A DNA stretch of 64,000 bases, taken from Elusimicrobia bacterium GWA2_51_34 (GTDB lineage Bacteria; Elusimicrobiota; Elusimicrobia; Elusimicrobiales; UBA9959). How positions within the stretch are numbered: the first letter of the stretch is position 1; each line of letters begins with the position of its first letter. A model generated the notes under the pieces. The model did not search any database. It saw only the letters and a program-made list of their open reading frames with translations, and was not told the origin of the DNA. Location of the stretch: the NCBI GenBank assembly GCA_001799565.1, contig MGTS01000037.1:1-64000 (forward strand), written 5' to 3'. The translations under genes were made by a program, and so were the position numbers. Positions 58,319 through 64,000 of the stretch are shown piece by piece.

Positions 58319-60475
58319 AATTTTACCCGCGCCTCCGGTCAGCTTTTCCACTTCTTCGGGGGTGACTTTTTCTATGCTGCGGCATTTAGGGAAGCCGGAA
58401 CAGGCCAGGAAAAACCCGCGCACGCTTTTTCTAAGCAGCATGGCGCTCTTTTTGCATTTCGTACAGATCTTTTCGGTCTTGATTGGTTTAAAAACTTCCT
58501 GCTTATTGCCTTCCCTGTCCAGCGGAATCTTGCCCTTGCATTTAGGGAAATGCGAGCAGGAAAGATATTTGCCGAAGCGGCTTTCACGCAGGTCCATGGG
58601 GGCGAGGCACAACGGGCACTTCTCTTCTGTCTTTATCACGTTGGGCCGGGTTACAACCATGTCCTTTTCCGCTTTGGCCAGCATTTTTGAAAAGGGGCCG
58701 TAAAACTCGCCCATCATCTTCACCCAATCCACGCCGCCGTCAGCCACATCGTCAAGCTTGTCCTCTATGGAGGCGGTATAGGAAATTTCCATGATGTCGT
58801 GAAAAAAACCCTTCAGCTTTTCAGTGACCAGCGCCCCAAGATTCGTGATAAGCAGTTTACGGTCCTTCTCTTTGCTTATATAGCCGCGGTCCACTATATT
58901 CCGTATTATAGCCGCGTAGGTGGAAGGGCGCCCGATACCGTTTTTCTCCAGCGTTTTTATGAGGCTGGCCTCGTTATAATTGGGCGGAGGGCTGGTTTTA
59001 TGCGCCGTGGTCTTCATATCCTTCAGGGTTACAATATCCCCCTCTTTCAGCGGCGGGATGGCGGCCTCTTCTTCGCTCTCGGCATCAACATCCTCTTCCT
59101 TTTCTTCTATATAGACCTTAAGGTAGCCCTCAAATTTAACCGTGCGTCCGCTGGTGCGCAGAACCGCCGCCCCCTTTTCGTCCGAAAATTCTACGCTGAC
59201 GGAGTCAAAGACCGCGTCTTCCATCTGGCTGGCCATGAACCGCCGCCAGATAAGGTCGTAGAGCTTGGCCTGTTCGCCGGTCAGGAACTTACCCATATCT
59301 TCAGGTTTTCGCGCTACTCCCGTGGGATGTATGGCCTCGTGGGCTTCCTGGGCGCCTTTCACCTTTTTAAGGTAAAGCGGGGGAGTTGCCGGAACAAACT
59401 CCTTGCCGTAAAATTCACCTATAAATTTAGCGGTTTCTTTCTGCATATCAACGGAAACATTAAAAGAATCGGTCCTCATGTAGGTGATAAGGCCGGCGCT
59501 CTCGCCGCCCATATCAACGCCTTCGTAAAGGCTCTGCGCCACTTTCATGGTACGCTCCGAAGAAAAACCGAGTTTGTTGTAAGCGTCCTGCTGGAGCGTG
59601 CTTGTAATGAACGGCGGTTTCGGCTTCTGCCTTACAACTTTGGTTTCAAGCTTTGAAACTTTTAAAACGCTGTGGCGCAGCAATGTGGCCGCCTCAACAG
59701 TGTCCTCCATTTTTTTAAAAACGGAGGTCTTATAACGGTAATCCTCGGAGAAAAGCTTAAGCGTAATGGTCTGTTCCACCGGCTTGGACTGCCAGCGGAC
59801 AAGCTTGGCCTCAAAAGGCTTGCTCTCCCCCTTTGTCAGCATACCCGCAAGGGTGTAATAATCCTCTTCCGTGAAGGCCGCTATTTCTTTGGCGCGCTCG
59901 GCTATAAGGCGCACCGCCACCGACTGCACACGGCCGGCTGAAAGGCCGCTTTTTATTTTCGCCCATAGGAGGGGTGATAGCTTGTAGCCCACAAGGCGGT
60001 CTATAACACGCCGCGCCTGCTGGGCGTTTACCATGTTCTGGTCCAGCTCGCGCGGAGCCTTAAGGGAGGCCGCAATGGCGGTTTTGGTTATTTCATGGAA
60101 GGAAATACGCTTGAATTTGGCTTTGTCCGCGTTCATAACTTCGCGCAAATGCCAGGAAATGGCTTCGCCCTCGCGGTCGGGGTCGGTGGCGAGATAGATG
60201 ACATCGGCGGTCTTGGCGAGGGTATTCAACTCGGAAATTATTCTTTTCGCGCGCTCAATTATCACATACTTCGGGGTAAAACCGTGTTCCACATCCACCC
60301 CAAGCTCCCCCTTGGGAAGGTCGCGCACATGTCCGTACGAACTTCTGATGGTGAAAGCGCCCTGAAGGAAACGGGTTATGGTTTTTTCCTTGGTGGGAGA
60401 CTCAACAATGACAAGACTTTTGCCGGTTTTGGTGGTTTCAGCTTTAATTTTTTCAATCTTTGTTTTTTCAGCCAT
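58316..60475 (-). CDS. topA: DNA topoisomerase I
   Basis: 719 residues. Relaxes negative supercoils. Toprim motifs VIVESPTKEKTI and DPDREGEAI; catalytic Tyr in LITYMRTDS; C-terminal zinc fingers with Cys pairs CPLC...CSHFPKC and CTKC...CSGFPKC (two of the type found in TopA). An Ala/Asp/Glu-rich insert near residue 475. A very AT-rich stretch (60476-60505) precedes the ATG. Confidence 0.97.
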   Translation of the reverse strand: MAEKTKIEKIKAETTKTGKSLVIVESPTKEKTITRFLQGAFTIRSSYGHVRDLPKGELGVDVEHGFTPKYVIIERAKRIISELNTLAKTADVIYLATDPDREGEAISWHLREVMNADKAKFKRISFHEITKTAIAASLKAPRELDQNMVNAQQARRVIDRLVGYKLSPLLWAKIKSGLSAGRVQSVAVRLIAERAKEIAAFTEEDYYTLAGMLTKGESKPFEAKLVRWQSKPVEQTITLKLFSEDYRYKTSVFKKMEDTVEAATLLRHSVLKVSKLETKVVRQKPKPPFITSTLQQDAYNKLGFSSERTMKVAQSLYEGVDMGGESAGLITYMRTDSFNVSVDMQKETAKFIGEFYGKEFVPATPPLYLKKVKGAQEAHEAIHPTGVARKPEDMGKFLTGEQAKLYDLIWRRFMASQMEDAVFDSVSVEFSDEKGAAVLRTSGRTVKFEGYLKVYIEEKEEDVDAESEEEAAIPPLKEGDIVTLKDMKTTAHKTSPPPNYNEASLIKTLEKNGIGRPSTYAAIIRNIVDRGYISKEKDRKLLITNLGALVTEKLKGFFHDIMEISYTASIEDKLDDVADGGVDWVKMMGEFYGPFSKMLAKAEKDMVVTRPNVIKTEEKCPLCLAPMDLRESRFGKYLSCSHFPKCKGKIPLDREGNKQEVFKPIKTEKICTKCKKSAMLLRKSVRGFFLACSGFPKCRSIEKVTPEEVEKLTGGAGKI

Positions 60476-60600
60476 AGATGTATATATATATTATTATAAT
60501 ATAAGGAAACAGGAACTATTCTAGCTTTTTTCCGAGGTGCTGAACAGAAAATTATAAAAAACACCGAAGTTTTTGAAGATTTATGCTTAAATTTGATTAA
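60476..60600. other. AT-rich topA upstream region
   Basis: 60480-60505 is an alternating TA tract containing TATAAT-like hexamers on the minus strand, suitable for a supercoiling-sensitive topA promoter. No matching -35 is obvious. No gene seen to 60600. Confidence 0.45.
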
Positions 60601-60613
60601 AATAGGACCGCAG

Positions 60614-60762
60614 GATAGCTAAGTCAGGGTCCTGCCGGCGGGTTTATTTTCGGGGGCCGGGTCGGCCAGCGCGGCCGCCCTTATCCTCGCCCTCCCCTGA
60701 CTGCAAGCCCAAGTCGGGCTCCGGAAACCCCCGAAAACAAATCCCGCCGTCACCCTTCCGGT
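60614..60762 (-). repeat. Structured palindromic repeat, copy 1
   Basis: Inverted arms GGCGGGTTTATTTTCGGGGG (60637-60656) and their partner (60728-60748) enclose a loop with ACTTGGGCTTGCAGTCA and GAGGATAAGGGCGGCCGCG on the minus strand. Copy 2, inverted, is at 62240-62430. The arms differ between copies yet still pair, as in a conserved RNA or DNA hairpin. It contains no gene. Confidence 0.85.
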
Positions 60763-60967
60763 TATTAAATCTCCGTCTTTTTTCACTTATAGGTGTTTAA
60801 CCCCACCCTTTTTGCGGCACATGTACCCCACCCAAAACAGTAAAATTAACTTATGAGGTGACTGAATTTTGCCGGCAGGATTGCTCTCCACGCGTTGCCT
60901 AATTCGACGTATTGCCCGCATAATATTCAACCTTTCAATAACGTTCGCATGATTTGGCGGTTTTTGT
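60763..60967. other. Noncoding stretch after lipoprotein gene
   Basis: About 200 bases with no convincing open frame, hairpin or repeat; lower GC than the neighbouring repeats. Confidence 0.4.
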
Positions 60968-61849
60968 TTAGTTTTTTAGCAATCCTTCTCTGCAAAGATA
61001 ATCCAAAAGTTCTTTTTCACCAATCAACAATTTTAATTCCGGGGGAACTATAACATTATCCCTTGCCTTTTCCGGGTAGCATGCCCTGGCTTTTTTTCGC
61101 GCCTCTCCAACAACCTTTTCTTTATCTTGATTTGAAATTCCTTCAATCATTTTTTTAAGGTCGGCCTCTTTAATATCACATAAACAATCGTATGTATTGC
61201 ACACTGGCACTCCCGGCACTATGCCCGCATTATCCTGATCTAGTTGCATCCTTTCAATTGCCGCAGGACAATAAACTTTGCGGCTAAAAACTCCACTGTC
61301 TACACGTTTAAGCATCGCGCAATAGCCATTCGCCACCCATAAAAACTCATACTTACCATCAATTCCCCTTTTACTCCCCTTGGAGTTACTTCCGAAAACA
61401 ATTTTAAGTTTCGTCCCTTTTTCAAGACCGTTAAAAGAGTTTATCAAATTCTCTGATTTATCCCCAGGTATCGAAAGCGGAGAGCTATTCTCCAAAGGAG
61501 TTCCATCCTCATTAGCATACTTAACCAAAGTCCCATAAACCATTGTGTCAATCCGCGTAAATATTGAAAACCCACAAACTGGGATACATATAAGTTTTCT
61601 GTCCACAAAAACATTTGCGATACTATCGGACGGAGCTTGGCTTTTCGCGTCCTCTATCGCTGCATTTAGCGAGTCATCTCCGGTTGGGCCAAGACCAAAT
61701 ATGTAGTAAGCACTCGAGGTTCCAGTCACCGTTCTAACTGGGGTCTCATATTTACTACCAATACTGGTTGATGATACAGCCGCAGGCATATAATGAACAC
61801 ATCCTGCCAAAAAGAGAGTGAACAACGAAACCAATAATGCGTTTTTCAT
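60968..61849 (-). CDS. Lipoprotein with TRL-like region, unknown function
   Basis: 293 residues. Lipobox LAGC at residues 14-17 predicts lipidation. About residues 45-110 (SSAYYIFGLGPTGDDSLNAA, then ...TMVYGTLVKY) resemble TRL-like lipoproteins with alternating Gly and Asp. A Cys-rich segment (CNTYDCLCDIKEADLKK) and a charged C-terminus follow. AT-richer codon use than topA or dprA. Lies alone between two inverted structured repeats, splitting the dprA-topA pair, so horizontal acquisition is likely. Confidence 0.7.
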   Translation of the reverse strand: MKNALLVSLFTLFLAGCVHYMPAAVSSTSIGSKYETPVRTVTGTSSAYYIFGLGPTGDDSLNAAIEDAKSQAPSDSIANVFVDRKLICIPVCGFSIFTRIDTMVYGTLVKYANEDGTPLENSSPLSIPGDKSENLINSFNGLEKGTKLKIVFGSNSKGSKRGIDGKYEFLWVANGYCAMLKRVDSGVFSRKVYCPAAIERMQLDQDNAGIVPGVPVCNTYDCLCDIKEADLKKMIEGISNQDKEKVVGEARKKARACYPEKARDNVIVPPELKLLIGEKELLDYLCREGLLKN

Positions 61850-62022
61850 GTTTCCTTTGTATGTCTTTAACCTTTTTGAGACTTCGGCTTAAAACGAAGG
61901 ATCAAAAAGGTAGCTGGTTTTATAATTCCTCAGCCTTCATCTTTTATCCCTCCGAAAATTGCATGAATATTTTTATTAGAAAATTTCTCAATAAAAAATG
62001 ATTTCAACTGCAATTTTTCGGG
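61850..62022. other. Noncoding stretch upstream of lipoprotein gene
   Basis: A + strand stem actttttgag...cttcggctt...aaggatcaaaaagg lies near 61870-61910. No gene recognised. Presumably holds the lipoprotein promoter. Confidence 0.4.
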
Positions 62023-62094
62023 TTACACAACGCGGATATATTTGCCGCTTTTTAACGCGATCAGCTCTGAGGTTTCAAGCTCAAAAAAGCCCCC
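62023..62094 (-). pseudogene. Duplicate of the dprA 3' end
   Basis: The minus strand reads GFFELETSELIALKSGKYIRVV then TAA. The true dprA end is ALFELETAELIALRSGKYSRAV with TAG at 62497-62499. So a second, diverged copy of the last ~22 codons lies 475 bases downstream, with no body attached. Confidence 0.88.
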
Positions 62095-62239
62095 CAACAC
62101 AAATATTCTACCAAATAGGTACCACTATAAACCTGGCTGCGACCACTGGGTGGGTCATTGGGATGTACCGTTAAAAGGGCGGGACAAATACCTATTAATT
62201 TTAAGACGCGCCGGAGGATAGGCCAGAGAAACGTGAAAA

Positions 62240-62430
62240 TCTGAGGGGTAGGCGGCGGGGTTTGTTCGCGGGGGTTTTCCGGACCGCGACTTGGGCTTGC
62301 AGTCAATGGAGCGGGAGGATAAGGGCGGCCGCGAGCCGTCTGATGGCCATAGGCCCTTATACGGCACTGCCATAGGCTGGTGGCCGCATCCGACCCCCGC
62401 GGGCAAACCCCGTCGCAGGACCCCGACCGA
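62240..62430 (+). repeat. Structured palindromic repeat, copy 2
   Basis: Arms 62252-62274 (GCGGCGGGGTTTGTTCGC then GGGGG) and 62394-62416 pair over 23 positions, three as G-U in the + strand RNA. The loop shares ACTTGGGCTTGCAGTCA and GATAAGGGCGGCCGCG with copy 1, and the distal flank GCAGGACCCCGACC matches as well. An extra ~55 bases form an inner hairpin region. Bases 62095-62239 hold no recognised feature. Confidence 0.85.
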
Positions 62431-62496
62431 GTTTCTACACAGCTCTCCACCCAAAGCCATAAGTCCGGCGTTACGACTTCCGGAAAAGGTGGGAAG

Positions 62497-63660
62497 CTAC
62501 ACAGCGCGGGAATATTTGCCGGATCTTAACGCTATCAGCTCAGCGGTTTCCAACTCAAAAAGGGCGGCGCCCGCGCGCTGAACGCTCCAGGCCGACGCGC
62601 CCGGCTTCCCCGCCATGGAAAGCTTCAGCACCACTTCATCGGCGCAAAGCCCTTCGGACGAGTCTTTGACCGCCACCCAGACAGCGTTGGCGTCTTCCGA
62701 AAGAGTTTTTAAAATTCCGGCGCTGCCCCCGCCTTCCGGTTTTGAAAGCGCTGAGGTCTTAAGGCCAAACATTGCCTCCGGCGGAAAACTTGAGATAATA
62801 TCCAAAGCGTCCTCAACCGGCGCGGCTCCGTTTTTTATAAGGTAATTAGGCCCCCGGGCAACAGGGCAATCCACCTGCCCAGGCACCGCCAGAACTTCCC
62901 GGCCCTGCTCAAGAGCCGCTCTGGCGGTAATAAGCGCTCCGGATTTAAAATCGCCCTCCACAATAACTACAGCGCGCGAAAGGCCGGATATCACGCGGTT
63001 GCGCCTGGGGAAACTTACGGGCAAAGCGCCGGCCCCCATGGGGAATTCCGAGAAAATAGCCCCGCCTTTTTCAACTATTTCAGCGGCAAGCCGGGTATTT
63101 TCACGCGGGTAACAGACATTTAAACCGGTGCCGATAACGGCCCAGGTGATGCCGCCGGCTTTAAGAGACGCCTGATGGGCGGCCGTGTCTATGCCGCGCG
63201 CAAGCCCGCTCGCCACGGTAACCCCGGCCCCGCAAAGCTCACACGCAAGCCGCGCGGCGGTTCGAAGTCCGTAGCTTGTGGCCTTGCGCGTTCCCACCAC
63301 TCCCACGGCGGGAGCCGCCGTGCTGAACCGCCCTTTAACATAAAGAACAAGCGGCGGGTCATAAATGTCTTTCAAAAGTTCGGGATAGTCCGGGTCAAGC
63401 GCCGTTAAAGCCCGGGCGCCGGCCTTCAGTACAAGGTCAAGCTCTTTGGCGGGATCAAAAGCTCTGGTTTCCCTTACAAACCGCTCCGCGGTCTCAATAC
63501 CCAAACCGCCATCCGCGGATAGTTCGGCCGGGGTTTTTGAAAGTATTTCCCGCGCCCCACCATAAAGCTCTATAAGACGAAGCGCCCAGTCGCTTCTCAG
63601 GCAGGAAAAAGAATTTATCCTTACCCTGGCCAGTTTTTCTTCGTCAACGGAAACGGACAT
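62497..63660 (-). CDS. dprA: DNA processing protein DprA (Smf)
   Basis: 387 residues. Loads RecA on single-stranded DNA taken up in natural transformation. N-terminal helical domain, Rossmann core with VGVVGTRKATSYG, VASGLARGIDTAAH, FPRRNRVISGLS and SGALITARAALEQGREVLAVPG, C-terminal winged-helix (DML1-like) domain ending in the FELETAELIAL segment that is duplicated at 62023-62094. Confidence 0.95.
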   Translation of the reverse strand: MSVSVDEEKLARVRINSFSCLRSDWALRLIELYGGAREILSKTPAELSADGGLGIETAERFVRETRAFDPAKELDLVLKAGARALTALDPDYPELLKDIYDPPLVLYVKGRFSTAAPAVGVVGTRKATSYGLRTAARLACELCGAGVTVASGLARGIDTAAHQASLKAGGITWAVIGTGLNVCYPRENTRLAAEIVEKGGAIFSEFPMGAGALPVSFPRRNRVISGLSRAVVIVEGDFKSGALITARAALEQGREVLAVPGQVDCPVARGPNYLIKNGAAPVEDALDIISSFPPEAMFGLKTSALSKPEGGGSAGILKTLSEDANAVWVAVKDSSEGLCADEVVLKLSMAGKPGASAWSVQRAGAALFELETAELIALRSGKYSRAV

Positions 63661-63678
63661 GTTGCCTCTGTTTTAATA

Positions 63679-63772
63679 GCGAGTATGCTGGTATGCCTGT
63701 AGGCTGGTAGGCTAGTAAGCTTTATTTAAGAAAGTACCTTATAAAAACATACCAGCATACCCGCTTACCAGC
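63679..63772. repeat. Intergenic 8-bp word hairpin (GCTGGTAT)
   Basis: Five left units gcgagtat, gctggtat, gcctgtag, gctggtag and gctagtaa (63679-63718), centre with aagaaagtaccttataaaa, right units cataccag, catacccg and cttaccag (63748-63771). Same word as 24411-24489. Confidence 0.88.
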
Positions 63773-63779
63773 TTCTTTA

Positions 63780-64000
63780 CTATTTCTTTTTTACCAGCAT
63801 ACCCTTGCTGATGGAAGTTGAAGCGTCCAGCACTTTTGCCCTTACCCGCTTGCCCTCAACACTTAAAACCTCAAGGTTGCAGACACGCTGCAATTCAAAA
63901 CCGGCCTTCTTGCCTTTTTTACCGTAAACGGAGGTCCCTTTCAGATAAGCTTCAAGGTAATCGCCTATTTTTACAAACCCTTCCAAACGCAGTTTAACCA
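63780..64000 (-). CDS. C-terminal part of an unidentified protein
   Basis: The frame is open from the window edge (...VKLRLEGFVKIGDYLEAYL) to the stop at 63780-63782, at least 73 residues. Lys-rich, with strand-like segments LEVLSVEGKRVRAKVLDAST. Apparently the 3' end of a longer gene cut by the window. No family recognised. Confidence 0.6.
   Translation of the reverse strand, partial: VKLRLEGFVKIGDYLEAYLKGTSVYGKKGKKAGFELQRVCNLEVLSVEGKRVRAKVLDASTSISKGMLVKKK

Noticed and set aside
60480-60505. Alternating TA tract as a replication origin unwinding element
   Set aside because: No DnaA-box cluster (TTATCCACA-like) or dnaA/dnaN genes nearby; a topA promoter explains it better.
62061-62460. Open frames of 96-129 codons across the structured repeat near 62.3 kb
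   Set aside because: Several overlapping frames are open on both strands only because the repeat is GC-rich; none has a ribosome site or family resemblance, and the repeat shows base-pairing conservation instead.

Overview
The window is about 64 kb of chromosome from a Gram-negative-type (diderm) bacterium. It carries lptD, pal-cpoB-tolB, lolC/lolD, a TolC-type channel with a MacB-like exporter, PorV-like and other outer-membrane barrels, and a CpxC-free housekeeping set (valS, lysS, prfA, prmC, murA, folC, topA, xer, dprA). The base composition is moderately GC-rich. The combination of a PorV-like protein, a giant secreted protein with a FlgD/T9SS-like tail, FecR proteins and this gene order reminds me of Elusimicrobiota. 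That placement is an inference; other deep-branching diderm phyla are possible.

Layout. 190-6037 (+): slipin, hemW, valS and two small envelope genes. 17373-6195 (-): a surface/secretion cluster led by a consensus sigma70-type promoter (FecR protein, outer-membrane barrel, 2419-residue secreted protein, PorV-like protein). 17579-23120: CDF metal exporter, polyprenyl synthase, Tol-Pal genes, secreted protein. 34123-23170 (-): a long housekeeping run rpmE-prfA-prmC-murA-folC-ROK kinase-lptD-epimerase-tdk, ending in a transposase fragment. 34200-40300: an accessory island with an orphan Rhs-type phospholipase toxin tip, small membrane (immunity-like) proteins, a repeated HTH gene, and a REP-associated tyrosine transposase (RAYT) with 26-bp inverted ends. 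40308-45873 (-): alpha-amylase, lolD, lolC, lysS, response regulator. 46122-53655 (+): ndk, hydrolase, murQ, TolC-MFP-MacB efflux system, degenerate receiver. 53720-58234: PBP4-type peptidase, barrel, class II aldolase, Xer recombinase. 60475-64000 (-): topA and dprA, split apart by an inserted segment with a lipoprotein gene between two inverted structured repeats.

Two kinds of repeat stand out. (1) More than twenty gene junctions hold a hairpin whose arms are degenerate tandem repeats of a 7-bp (sometimes 8-, 10- or 16-bp) word, inverted around a centre that often resembles AAGGAGTTCCTTAT. The word differs from junction to junction, but several words and cores recur at distant loci. Arms run into genes and encode parts of signal peptides, C-termini and an internal stretch of valyl-tRNA synthetase. 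(2) A ~95-bp palindromic element sits in the same reading frame inside two unrelated proteins (hydrolase and MacB-like transporter), like the Rickettsia palindromic elements. A different palindrome sits in the TolC-like gene. Together with the paired structured repeats at 60.6 and 62.3 kb, which show compensatory changes, these repeats are the strongest candidates for something undescribed.

No rRNA, tRNA, CRISPR array or prophage was recognised.
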